Of a DNA stretch of 64,000 nucleotides, positions 25,668-34,565 are shown piece by piece. Position 1 is the stretch's first letter. Every line of letters starts with the position of its first letter. Location of the stretch: positions 3,235,837-3,299,836 of the forward strand of contig CP019454.1 of assembly GCA_002951815.1 (NCBI GenBank). The letters run 5' to 3'. The notes below the pieces were generated by a model. The model worked only from the letters and a program-made list of their open reading frames with translations, did no database searches and was not told the origin of the DNA. A program made the translations under genes and the position numbers. This DNA comes from Sulfobacillus thermotolerans (GTDB taxonomy: Bacteria > Bacillota > Sulfobacillia > Sulfobacillales > Sulfobacillaceae).

Positions 25668-27738
25668 CCCATCGCCGAACAGGACGCCGAATGAACCCCG
25701 GCACGCCCCGAGACAAAAACACGATCAAACGCACAGGCTTGGAATTGAGCGTAATGCGTCTAATCCATTCGCGGTGACTTTCTTGCGCCCCATTGCCCCC
25801 GCCCATGTCCCGGTATTGCAACACCTCTTTCTCCAACACGAAGTAGGCCGCAGGCCCGAGCACGTCTTGATGTTTAGTCCACATTTGTCGCTGGATTTTG
25901 CGCCGGTGGATTTGCGACGTGGTCCGCACCATCGAGTCGGCACGCACTCGGTAATGGTAATGGGGATACGGCACCACTTCGCCTCGGTCCCCAGCTTTGG
26001 CCAACCGCAAGAGAAACTCCCAGTCTTCCCACCCATATTTAAACGCCTCATCATAGCCGCCGAGCGCAAAAAACCGGTTCCGGCGAATGACGATGCCCGC
26101 ATGGGCTTGATTCTGAGCTAAAAGTGTGGGGGCGTGAAGATCCTGGGGTGCCCAATAGCCGGCAGCGCCTTCAAAATATTCAATGATAGGGTACACCACG
26201 GTGAGCTCAGGATTTTTCTGCAACGCCTGCACACTGTGGTGCAAGGTGGCCGGATCCAACAAATCATCGGCGTCACAAAACGCCAAAAGCTGTCCCTGTG
26301 CCTTTTTGGCCCCATAATTGCGCGCCCCAGGCAGTCCGCTATTTTCTTTATGAAATACCCGGACCTGGTCGTGAGCTTGACCTAGTTGATCCAACATCTG
26401 GGCAAATTCTTGATCGGTTGACCCGTCATCGACCAAGATAATCTCAAAGTGAGGATATTGTTGCGCTAATAAACTGTCCACCGTCTCTTTAATCGTCGCG
26501 GCTGCATTGTAGCACGGCACCACGATGCTAACCAGCGGACCTGGTTGGCTAGAGGATGAACCATCATCCTTGGGACCCATGGTGCGGATAAAGTCTTCCA
26601 CGTTACCCACCGTGCGTGCATCAGCCCACCTAGCATACGCGTCGCGGGCTCTTTGACCTAATGCTAGACGCTGGGCGGGGTCATCGAGAAGTGACATTAA
26701 GGCCTCACTAAAGGCGTTCATATCGAGCGGATCTATTACCAGACCGGCCCCTTGAGCCAACATCTCCCGCATTCCCCCATATTGGCTGGCAATAATGGGT
26801 TTGGCCAAAGACATCGCTTCGAGGCAGACATTGGGCCAATTTTCAAACCGGCTGGGAAAGACGACGACGTCGGCGGTTTGGTACTCCGTGACAAGGTGTG
26901 CGCGGGACACCGGACCGACAAATTCGAAATGGTCCTGCCACTTTTGCGGGATCATTCCCATCAAATAAGCACGGTAAGATTGATCATGCCATGTGGTATC
27001 TCCGCCAATTAGACGCACGGTCATTTGGCGGCCCGACTCCAACACCGCCAGCGCGCTTTGAATAAGCAAATCGACGCCTTTTCGGTGCTCCAAACGCCCC
27101 ACGTACAACACCCTTGGGGTCGAAGAAGAAATGGGTTCGAGTCGGGGCGTGTCAAATACGGGGACGGGATGGCGCTTCAGCTCATAGTCCCTTGGAACAA
27201 ATTGTTGATATTGCTGCCCCAAGTCCTCACAGGGAACTGTCACAACATCCGCATAGCGCAAGCAATATTGTTCGATATTATAAATAGCTTGACGCTGCAG
27301 AGACAAATTTTCTTCATTGAGTATATCGCAGAATTCCAACGTCATATGGCCATGCACTAACAACGTGGTCTCGGCAAATTCACCCAGCAGGCGTTTGGCC
27401 TTAATGGTGTAATAACCCTCACCATGGTAATCAGGAAACTCGACAATATCGATCGGCTCTTTGGCAACCATCGCTTTAAGCTGCCTATAAACCGCATAGG
27501 CATGTCCATGGGCGGCGGTACGAAATCCCTCTACCGGCCGAATCGGAATAATCTGGTAGGGACGTTCGGGCGGTAGAGCAATTTCCGGACTGTCGGGCAG
27601 AAATTTTGCGGCCGTGATGACTTGGACTTTGTGTCCATGACGCACGAGATGTCGAGCCACTGCATCTGTATAGACCCCAATGCCTCCCGACACGTTGTAG
27701 CCAGTCAGTTCGCGACTGGAAATAATAATATTCTTCAT
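25630..27738 (-). CDS. Two-domain glycosyltransferase (GT4 plus GT2)
   Basis: 702 residues. Residues 1-400 are GT4: ELTGYNVSGGIGVYTDAVAR at the start with the glycine loop, RVLYVGRLEHRKGVDLLIQS, and an intact E-x7-E in SRFENWPNVCLEAMSLAKP. Residues 430-690 are GT2: LVSIVVPCYNAAATIKETVD, EIILVDDGSTD, LLAFCDADDLL. The frame is open to 27930, but the ATG at 27738 matches the GT4 start and has AAGGA about 12 bases upstream. It is convergent with a similar gene, overlapping by 38 bases, and divergent from the secreted protein gene at 27925. Probably cytoplasmic, acting on a lipid-linked or protein-linked glycan. Confidence 0.9.
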   Translation of the reverse strand: MKNIIISSRELTGYNVSGGIGVYTDAVARHLVRHGHKVQVITAAKFLPDSPEIALPPERPYQIIPIRPVEGFRTAAHGHAYAVYRQLKAMVAKEPIDIVEFPDYHGEGYYTIKAKRLLGEFAETTLLVHGHMTLEFCDILNEENLSLQRQAIYNIEQYCLRYADVVTVPCEDLGQQYQQFVPRDYELKRHPVPVFDTPRLEPISSSTPRVLYVGRLEHRKGVDLLIQSALAVLESGRQMTVRLIGGDTTWHDQSYRAYLMGMIPQKWQDHFEFVGPVSRAHLVTEYQTADVVVFPSRFENWPNVCLEAMSLAKPIIASQYGGMREMLAQGAGLVIDPLDMNAFSEALMSLLDDPAQRLALGQRARDAYARWADARTVGNVEDFIRTMGPKDDGSSSSQPGPLVSIVVPCYNAAATIKETVDSLLAQQYPHFEIILVDDGSTDQEFAQMLDQLGQAHDQVRVFHKENSGLPGARNYGAKKAQGQLLAFCDADDLLDPATLHHSVQALQKNPELTVVYPIIEYFEGAAGYWAPQDLHAPTLLAQNQAHAGIVIRRNRFFALGGYDEAFKYGWEDWEFLLRLAKAGDRGEVVPYPHYHYRVRADSMVRTTSQIHRRKIQRQMWTKHQDVLGPAAYFVLEKEVLQYRDMGGGNGAQESHREWIRRITLNSKPVRLIVFLSRGVPGFIRRPVRRWAKRVLLRRLDLQ

Positions 27739-27924
27739 CCGAGCGAGGCATCCTTTTTTGTCGAAAATGGCTTCATTACCGAGTATACTCGATGCCGTCT
27801 TGGCAGAACAACCACATATGCCGCCAATATTCTCGCTACCCTGCCAGTGGATGCAGGAAGTCGTAAGATATTTGGTGAATTTAGGAAGAGCAAATCTGAA
27901 ATTAAAGCGAGGGATCAAGACCTT

Positions 27925-28974
27925 ATGCAAACCCCATGGCGCGCAAGCGCGGCCATTTTGGGCGTGCTAGCATTGTCCACGGCCATTCAGGCCCCCTTGG
28001 CCGATGCTACCACACCCGTTGCCGCCACGACTGTGCCGGTGGCTTTATATGCGACCACCCCACAAGTCCGCACTGGCCAAAGCGTCACCTTAATGGCAGC
28101 AACCCCGTCGCCGCTGACAACGGGTGAATCCCTATCGATTGTCAACCTCACGACAGGGCAAACGATTAATACCGTGACATCGGGATCGTCGGTCAGCACA
28201 ACGATTTTGCACCATCAACCGCAAACGGACCAATATGCTGCTATCCTCACCCGACAGACGCACCCCATCGCGGTGACGTGGGTTGTGCGGGCGATTGGCA
28301 ACAACGCCGGCTACGAAAATGCCGCAGGCCAGTCCGTGACCTTAACCGCCCCTGCGCAAGGCACCCCACAGCAAGCCTTTACGGTCATAGCCAACCCCAC
28401 CGGATTTCATCACCCGGTCTATCAATTTTGGTGGGCCATGCAGGGCGGACAATGGCATTCCAGTGGAGCCTTCAGCAACCAGAATACCGAAACCATTACC
28501 CCACCACGCGCAGGGTTCCTGTCAGTTCTGGTCTATGCTCGGTCCCAAAGCGCCCCCACGGGCGAATCCGCTGATCAGGAAGCCATCTATGAAGCCAAAT
28601 CCGATACCGCAGTCGTCGACGTCGGGAATGCTTCCGCGACGCAGACGACAACGCCCACGTCTTCGAATAACTGGGTAGGCATGGAAATGCCTAACCAAGT
28701 CGCGGTGGGCGACAACATCACCTTGACAGCTACCGCAAGTTCAGGCATCATCGATCCCCTTTACCAATTCTGGTTTCAAGCACCTGGACAAGCCTGGCAG
28801 AGCAGTGGCGTGTACACTGCCAGCAACACCTTTACCATTCCAGCAACCAGCCCAGGGATTTGGCACGTCGTCGTCTATGCGAAACCCCTGACGGCGCCAG
28901 ATAACGCCACAGCAGCCGAGCGGCAAGCCTTAGAAGTGGAAAGCCCGGTATCCTCCATTACGGTTCACCCGTAA
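27925..28974 (+). CDS. Secreted protein with two Y-x-W-type repeat modules
   Basis: 349 residues with a signal peptide (SAAILGVLALSTAIQAPLADA) and a Thr/Ala-rich region. Two modules of about 95 residues end the protein; each contains YQFWW or YQFWF, then GQWHSSGAF or QAWQSSGVY, then VLVYARS or VVVYAKP. The same module occurs twice near the N-terminus of the 1004-residue protein at 48075-51089. It looks like a beta-sandwich akin to the triple-Tyr (Y_Y_Y) type. The frame is open further upstream, but the signal peptide fixes the start near 27925, with GAGG 12 bases before it. Likely cell-wall or sheath component; function unknown. Confidence 0.8.
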   Translation: MQTPWRASAAILGVLALSTAIQAPLADATTPVAATTVPVALYATTPQVRTGQSVTLMAATPSPLTTGESLSIVNLTTGQTINTVTSGSSVSTTILHHQPQTDQYAAILTRQTHPIAVTWVVRAIGNNAGYENAAGQSVTLTAPAQGTPQQAFTVIANPTGFHHPVYQFWWAMQGGQWHSSGAFSNQNTETITPPRAGFLSVLVYARSQSAPTGESADQEAIYEAKSDTAVVDVGNASATQTTTPTSSNNWVGMEMPNQVAVGDNITLTATASSGIIDPLYQFWFQAPGQAWQSSGVYTASNTFTIPATSPGIWHVVVYAKPLTAPDNATAAERQALEVESPVSSITVHP

Positions 28975-29034
28975 CATGTGAACATGGGGGTCTCCAAGAA
29001 TTTTCGCTGACATCCCTCAGCGGAATTCACCACA

Positions 29035-29081
29035 TCGGGGCGGCGCGCTATACGCGTGCAGACACCAAAGCGCCGCCCCGA
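29035..29081. terminator. GC-rich hairpin after the secreted protein gene
   Basis: TCGGGGCGGCGC at 29035-29046 pairs perfectly with GCGCCGCCCCGA at 29070-29081. A smaller hairpin, CGCTGA with TCAGCG, lies at 29005-29022. No U run follows. Confidence 0.55.
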
Positions 29082-29423
29082 CACATAACAAGGACACAGA
29101 CGGACAGTCCATGATTAATGGGTTTTTGTGATAGCTGGTATAAGAAACTATGACGGCCCTTCGAAGATCGTGTTGATTTCTTAGACGATCCAGCCTCGTG
29201 GAACGAGGCATTTGATAACGGTTTTGACTTATATCATTCGTTGTGGGAGATGAGCGGATTATTTCACCGCAGCGTGCTACCGCACCTGCAATGCCGTGCG
29301 GATTACTGTAGCTCATAGCTTCATGACGCCATGCTATATCGAGCACATTCACCGCCCAATACCTCAAGTTCGAGCACAGGTTCCACATTGGTGTGAACTC
29401 TTCCACGCCTCCGTGAGGATCGC
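29082..29423. other. Intergenic stretch without convincing gene
   Basis: A reverse-strand frame of 129 codons (29017-29406) spans this area and the GC hairpin, but has no ribosome binding site or recognisable composition, so I leave it out. Confidence 0.35.
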
Positions 29424-30190
29424 TTAATCGCTAACGCGAACGCCGTTGTTCCATGTTCTTAGAGCACCGGCCGCTAATGGAATCATCACCGAGATGAAGC
29501 TGACCACAAGTAATCCTCCAATCACGCGGTGCCATAACCCTGCTAATATCGTCCCCAGCCCCATAAGAACTGACGAATAGCTTGCACTTAAAGTTTCGTA
29601 GCGCCCCATTGCATTTTCTGGAATAGTCCGTTGGACCTGGACCACATATAGAACGTAGAGTATCTCGAGACAAAGGCCGCCAATGAACATCGCGCCCACA
29701 ATGATTGCTGGCGTGTGAGCAACGGCAATCAACAGTAATGTAAGCCCGTTGAGCGCCGCCAAGATTCCGTAGGCCATGGGCCGAAATTTCCTTGGCAATC
29801 GGGCAAGAACCCACGATGACGCCATCCCGGCAATGAGGTCGGCCACTGTGCCTGCTGTCATGACCCACGAATACAGAGAATCGTAATGCAGCTGCTGAAC
29901 TATAAGCATGGGTAACAACACGGCCACGGCACCTTGCGCAAGGTATGTCCCCCCATTGGTGACGACCATCACCAACAGATCCGTACTCTTCTCGAAAAGA
30001 CGCAAAAGCCATACTCCCATACCAAGAAGCCCTATCGGAATCATGCCATGATCATTGTCTTGGTCCGAGTTCTTACCGTCCACAAGGCGCCCTACCGCAA
30101 CAATCGTCGTCATCGCCATGATATACGACCCCGCATCTAAGAAAAATCCGGAAGCAAAGTGGTGAGATACCAGAAAATATACCGATCCCC
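29424..30190 (-). pseudogene. MFS transporter, C-terminal part, split by IS607 element
   Basis: The second part of an MFS transporter. Helices from GSVYFLVSHHFASGFFLDAG through to the C-terminus correspond to helices 5 or 6 to 12. The matching first part is at 32213-32666 on the other side of the IS element. Joining the flanks at one shared GG gives ATG GGG GGA TCG in frame and a 406-residue protein of normal MFS length. The open frame continues to 30248 inside the element, but that lead is IS sequence. The original gene was probably a drug-type exporter; residual function of the halves is unlikely. Confidence 0.88.
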
Positions 30191-30390
30191 GTTCTGATGG
30201 ACTTATCCAAGTTTGATCATCGTTAATCAATTGATCAAACGGAGCCACCTTCCTGTGTCATCATGCCACCGCTTCTTAGGGCCATTGGCCGGTCGTCCAC
30301 GGGCGGGCACTCCACAGGCTGTCACCGAGCAGGTCTGCCGTCAGGCAGACACGGGTGAGGAGCTCCTCACCGAACTCTCGGCCACGGTTC
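30191..30390 (-). ncRNA. Candidate TnpB omega-RNA at the right end, copy A
   Basis: The 3' end of tnpB and following non-coding end contain a chain of strong hairpins: an 18-bp palindrome at 30354-30371, GTCTGCC-GTCA-GGCAGAC at 30333-30350, and TTTGATCA paired with TGATCAAA at 30212-30239. TnpB guide RNAs (omega-RNAs) are known to span this part of IS200/IS605 and IS607 elements and to take their guide from the flank. The RNA limits here are an estimate. Confidence 0.5.
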
Positions 30391-31528
30391 GCAAATTAAT
30401 CGCCGCATTGATGTCGCGGTCGTGGTGTGTGTGACATTCTGGGCACGTCCACTCCCGCATAGCGAGCGGCATTTTCGGCATTTTGTATCCACACGCGGAA
30501 CACGTTTTGCTGCTCGGATACCAACGGCTCACGATGACCACCGTTTTCCCGCATTGGGCCGCTTTGTATGCGAGTTGCCGACGGAATTCCCCAAAGCCCA
30601 TATCAGCAATCGCCCGGGCGAGAGGATGATTTTTGAGCATCCCGGCGACGTTCAGGTCCTCGATGGCAATGACATCGAAGCGCTGCACGAGATCGGTGGT
30701 CAGTTAGTGTAACGCATCCGCCCGGATATTCGCAATCCGCGCATGGAGTCGGGCCATGCGCCGCTGCGTCTTTCGCATATTCTGGGACAAGGGCATGGGC
30801 ATCCCTTTCGGGGTGGGCTGGCCGGGCTGAAGCCCGGCGCGGACTTTGGCGACTTCCATCTGGCGACTGAATTGTTTCGATAACCGCCGAAGCTGTGCCA
30901 AGGCGTCCGCATAGGCTTTCGGTCCCACGATCTTCTCTCCGGTCGAGAGCGTCGCCAACGCCGACACGCCCAAATCCACGCCGACTACCGCTTGGCTTTC
31001 GCGGCGGACACTGGGGGGATCGGGAAGTTCGACGGTGACGCTCAAAAACCAGCGATCAGCGATCCGCGACACGGTGCCTGCTACCACTGTGCCGATAAAT
31101 CGCAACGGTTCGTGCATGCGCACCCAGCCTAATTTGGGAATATGCACTTTTTGCCCTTTGACCGTGAATGGGTCGTTGGTGAGCGTAAAGCTGTCGTGTC
31201 GGCCCTTTTTCTTAAACGTGGGATACTCGGCGATCCCCGCAAAGAAATTCTTGAACGCTTGACCCAAGTGCATAATCGCCATCTGGGGGGCGTTCTTGGT
31301 AACCTCCAGCATCCAGGGGAAGGCGGCGCGCTTGAGTGCATTGAGTTGACGCCGCAGAGCGGCTTCGGTCGGCTTGGGCAACGTAGGATCGGCTTTCCAT
31401 GCGTCGAACTGTTGTTGCCACTGATCCAAGGCCCAATTGTACGCGAAACGGGCCGTCCCGGCGGCCTTGCGGAAATGCGTCTCTTGAACGTTATTCGGGT
31501 CGAGCGCAATCTTATGGGTCAGAATCAT
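30341..31528 (-). pseudogene. tnpB: TnpB RNA-guided nuclease, copy A, with premature stop
   Basis: Nearly identical to the intact 395-residue TnpB at 62410-63597, but codon 275 is TAA instead of CAA (stop at 30704-30706). The product of 274 residues keeps the first RuvC Asp (GVDLGVS) but loses the RuvC Glu (AIEDLN), the four-Cys zinc finger and the last RuvC Asp, so it cannot cut. The rest of the frame remains open to 30341. The start overlaps tnpA by ATGA. It is presumably recently inactivated, as few other differences are seen. Confidence 0.9.
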
Positions 31529-32154
31529 GATGACGCCTCCTCCACGGCGTGTTTCACGCCGTCGAGCAATTTTTGGTTCTTGCGGGAGCGGCTGCCGTAG
31601 AGCCGAGCCGAAAACACGGTGATTATTTCGAGGACGTCTTGAGCCAGCTCTTCCTCAAAGGTCGTGTCCTCGCCTTGATTGAGAATCACCACCTCCACCT
31701 GCTTGGCTTCGCAGATCGCAAAGACGAGCTCCGCCCCAAAGCGCACGAGACGGTCCTTATGGGTCACAACCAGCCGACCGACCCGGTCGGCGAGGATGTC
31801 ATTTAAGAGGCGCTTGAGACCCTTTTTGTGATAATTCATCCCGGATCCGAGATCCGCCACGACCTCAAAGGTCCACCCTTGACGGGCACAATAGATCTCC
31901 AGCACTTGCTTTTGCCACTCCAGATCGTCTTTCTGGTCGTGGCTCGATACGCGGGCATAGGCGACGGTTTTGCGAGGCGGGCTGCGTCGGTGAAACTGGT
32001 CAGGTCGCAACCGGGCCAAGTCGTAACGCCGATACCCACCCGCTGTGCGTTCATCGGGCAACAACGTTCCTTCGTGTTCCCATCGACGTAACGTCGATGG
32101 GGTCACACCTAAAAATTCCGCCGCTTCACGAATGCCGACAAGTTTTCTATGCAT
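31525..32154 (-). CDS. tnpA: IS607-family serine recombinase TnpA, copy A
   Basis: 209 residues: MerR-like HTH at the N-terminus (GIREAAEFLGVTPSTLRRWE, then AGGYRRYDLARL) and a small serine recombinase domain with the nucleophile in VAYARVSSHDQ and the segment KDRLVRFG. It catalyses transposition of the element. I chose MHRKL at 32154 because the HTH follows at once; the open frame adds five residues to 32169. The promoter lies in the 56 bases to the element end, where TATAAT-like TTGTATAATTTAGG is visible on the reverse strand. All catalytic motifs are present, so this copy may still move, or mobilise copy B. Confidence 0.92.
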   Translation of the reverse strand: MHRKLVGIREAAEFLGVTPSTLRRWEHEGTLLPDERTAGGYRRYDLARLRPDQFHRRSPPRKTVAYARVSSHDQKDDLEWQKQVLEIYCARQGWTFEVVADLGSGMNYHKKGLKRLLNDILADRVGRLVVTHKDRLVRFGAELVFAICEAKQVEVVILNQGEDTTFEEELAQDVLEIITVFSARLYGSRSRKNQKLLDGVKHAVEEASS

Positions 32155-32212
32155 ACCTAAATTATACAATAATGGGTAACCATAGGTAAACTTTTAGCAA
32201 ACTGTTAAAACC

Positions 32213-32666
32213 CCATCCCAATAAGATTGGCCGAGGCATAAAACACCTGAAATGCACCATTGGCTCGTTCAAGGTCTGCATCATCTACCAAATGAGGTAT
32301 GTAGATACCCACGGTAGGGGCAATGAGCGCCATGCCACAACCCAAGACCACATACGAAACAATTATCAGCGGTTGCCAGTTAGCGTCAAATGGTATGCTC
32401 CCCACCGCCAAAGCGCTAAGACTTAATGCGATAAGCGTTGTGTTGTAACCGCCCACCTTGTCGACGACTGCTCCTAGCCATGGCGAACACAAGATGACGG
32501 ACACTTCCCTCCCCCCGAGAACAATTGCCAAAAAGAGCGCACTGTGATACCGATTAAGCACGAAGATGGGAAGAATTGTGCTTGTTACGCCCGATCCCAT
32601 GGTCGACACAAACACCCCCAGCAGGAACAGGAGCAGTCGCCGGTTCTTTTGCAATAGAAGGATCAT
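32213..32666 (-). pseudogene. MFS transporter, N-terminal part, split by IS607 element
   Basis: About 151 codons with the first four to five helices, including GVFVSTMGSGVTSTILPIFV and the MFS loop GAVVDKVGG. Translation now runs into the element and stops after two codons (GGG TTT TAA). The start at 32666 has AGGAG eight bases upstream; the GTG at 32675 lies within that site. Joined with 29424-30190 it gives 407 codons in one frame. Confidence 0.88.
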
Positions 32667-32675
32667 TGTCCACAC

Positions 32676-33060
32676 TCCTTAGCGTGGTCTTCTTACCGTC
32701 GTTACAGCCTCCAATCACTCGCGAAAACTAAAGAGCCAAGGTTTTTGTATCCGGTGTAAGCGATGCATGAGGTTCGCTGTATGCGGGATATTTCGCAACA
32801 CGAGCCAAGCTCAGTAGACTATGTCCCTTAGAATAACGCAAAAGGCTCCCCCTTCTAAAGAGAACTCATTGCCTATGCGCCCCTTGATATAGCTTGGCGT
32901 ATATGTTCGTCTGAATGTCTAATATTGAAGTTCATAGGGGGCGGATGCAAGACTTCTTTGCAATATCTTGCGGACCCAGATGAATGTTACGCGATGCACG
33001 CGAGGTCTTTTGATCGAAGCACCTTGCATCAACCAACCAGTTGGGTCTATAGTGATATAC
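32676..33060. other. Divergent intergenic region
   Basis: Between the reverse-strand MFS start and the lipoprotein gene. No ORF or strong palindrome stands out; promoters for both genes should lie here. Confidence 0.35.
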
Positions 33061-33636
33061 ATGAAAAATTTGCCTATTGTGTTATTAATTAGCACTCTGT
33101 GCTGGTTATCCGGATGTGGTACATCTCCACAATCTTCCGCCTCTTCACCTACCACACCGTCTAAGCCCCCGCAGTCCGCACAGTCCGCCACCCCATCATC
33201 TTTACCCAGTGCTTGCGGACTCATATCCAGCGCAACACTCACACGGACGATGCACTTGACCATGGTGCGAAACGGTCCGGAACAGTCTGCCCCCTATGGT
33301 CCACAACAAGGCGGAACCGGGTGTTCATGGATAGCGACAACTAAGTCGCTGACAGGTGGGATTGGCTCGAACATGATGATTACGGTTGTCCATGCCACGC
33401 AATCTCTCAACGCATTACAGTCTCATCTCAACACCGATAATACCAGTACGTGGCAACTGATAAAGTCCCAAGGAATTCCCTTGATTGAAGATGGCTCTGC
33501 CGCTTATGCTATTGCGCACGGAGTGGAAGTGGGCGTCACGGCGGACTTTACGGCACAACCTCCCCATCAGACCGCGCAAGAAGTGACGAAGGTCACGACG
33601 TTGATTATGACGCAACTCCAACACCAAAACTTTTAA
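33061..33636 (+). CDS. Lipoprotein, DUF3558-like
   Basis: 191 residues with a lipoprotein signal: a hydrophobic core (IVLLISTLCWLSGC) ending in the lipobox LSGC, so Cys 18 or so is lipidated and the protein is anchored outside. A Ser/Pro/Thr-rich spacer (about 20-45) follows. The mature domain has ACGLISSATLTRTM and later GGTGCSWIATT, a Cys pair and order of elements like DUF3558-type lipoproteins of Gram-positive bacteria. The frame extends upstream to 32968 but the signal peptide fixes the start at 33061; the ribosome binding site is weak. Function unknown, perhaps ligand binding at the surface. Confidence 0.75.
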   Translation: MKNLPIVLLISTLCWLSGCGTSPQSSASSPTTPSKPPQSAQSATPSSLPSACGLISSATLTRTMHLTMVRNGPEQSAPYGPQQGGTGCSWIATTKSLTGGIGSNMMITVVHATQSLNALQSHLNTDNTSTWQLIKSQGIPLIEDGSAAYAIAHGVEVGVTADFTAQPPHQTAQEVTKVTTLIMTQLQHQNF

Positions 33637-34169
33637 TAGACACGTCTATATAAACTGCGAAAAGAACCGCGGTTCCTTTCGCTCAAAAGGCACGCCAGCA
33701 CGCTCGCCGCGACAATGACGACACACAAAAAGAGAATCATGGAGTTACCCACCTAGAACGGTCCCCAAAGGCCACACATTCTCGGGCAATAACTGTGCTT
33801 TGCATTCAATCCTCATCAGTACCCCATCAAAATTCCTACCAGTGACATGGCAAGCCCCATCACTGGGTGGTTCGCACCGTGAGTTGCCCGTGGACATCCT
33901 ATGAACAGAACAATCTTGGAGTGCCGCCATGATAGGGACCTCATCTTATATCCATACGTCTTAGCTGCCGATTACTTGTCAATCAGCGTGTCGAGCCTCG
34001 TGCCTGACGAGGCGTTTTTGGGGATCGCTAAGCACGAATCCGCCGGGCCTGTGGGGGTGTGTGAGTCAGCGTCAGAATCGTCCGGTCGCCTCGGTCTGAA
34101 TTGGTCAATAAGAACGTCCGAGAACGAAGGGAGCAATTTGAATTACGGGCCATGACGGACTCCGTTGCA
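33637..34169. other. Intergenic stretch without convincing gene
   Basis: Short open frames at 33745-33930 and 33901-34155 have no ribosome binding site or recognisable content. No strong hairpin was seen. Confidence 0.35.
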
Positions 34170-34565
34170 TTATTCTTCCTCATGTCTATTGCCTGATACG
34201 GCATCCACAAACTGTTTGGCTTCGTTCAGCGTGCAGTGTCGAACGGCTTTTACCCAGCGAATAGCCTCGATTTTCCCTACTCTCTGAATGAGCAGCCCTA
34301 CAAGGGGTTCCAATTCCTCGTCCGAGATCGTCGGCGATGTTGCCGGGGTGGCTACTCGCGCGCTAATCCATGCTAACGTTTGCACGAACCCCGTCGCCAA
34401 CCAAATGCCCGCGAGTAACAATGCCTTCACTTGCTGGGCCATAGAAAGATGAGGCCACAACTCGGCCACTAGACAAATCGCCGCCGCAAGGATGCCATAT
34501 AGCGCCGGAACGGCCAGCGAACCACGCACACCCGTAACACGCTCTAACCACCATCGAGAGGACAT
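34170..34565 (-). CDS. Small membrane protein with ribosomal L7/L12-like C-terminal domain
   Basis: 131 residues. Two hydrophobic helices (about 15-35, ALYGILAAAICLVAELW, and about 45-65, VKALLLAGIWLATGFVQTLA) are followed by a short linker and a C-terminal segment IQRVGKIEAIRWVKAVR then TLNEAKQFVDAV. This matches the L7/L12 C-terminal fold pattern (KI-x-x-IK-x-VR ... L-x-EAK-x-x-V). In the ribosome that domain binds translation GTPases; here it is tethered to a membrane, with unknown partner. GGAGGG lies six bases before the ATG at 34565; the frame extends to 34649 but that part lacks an SD. Confidence 0.65.
   Translation of the reverse strand: MSSRWWLERVTGVRGSLAVPALYGILAAAICLVAELWPHLSMAQQVKALLLAGIWLATGFVQTLAWISARVATPATSPTISDEELEPLVGLLIQRVGKIEAIRWVKAVRHCTLNEAKQFVDAVSGNRHEEE

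Larger units (their letters stand above)
30189..32212 (-). mobile_element. IS607-family element, copy A (TnpA plus broken TnpB)
   Basis: Comparing with the copy at 62258 places one end exactly: the copies agree from CCGTTCTGATGG inward and differ outside. The other end is placed by rejoining the interrupted MFS gene, giving a body of 30191-32210 with GG cores (CC on this strand) at 30189-30190 and 32211-32212. There are no terminal inverted repeats or target duplication, as expected for IS607 serine-recombinase transposition into GG. It carries tnpA and tnpB in the reverse orientation, overlapping by ATGA. Confidence 0.9.

Noticed and set aside
29017-29406. 129-codon reverse-strand frame
   Set aside because: Runs through the GC terminator hairpin, no SD, no recognisable composition.
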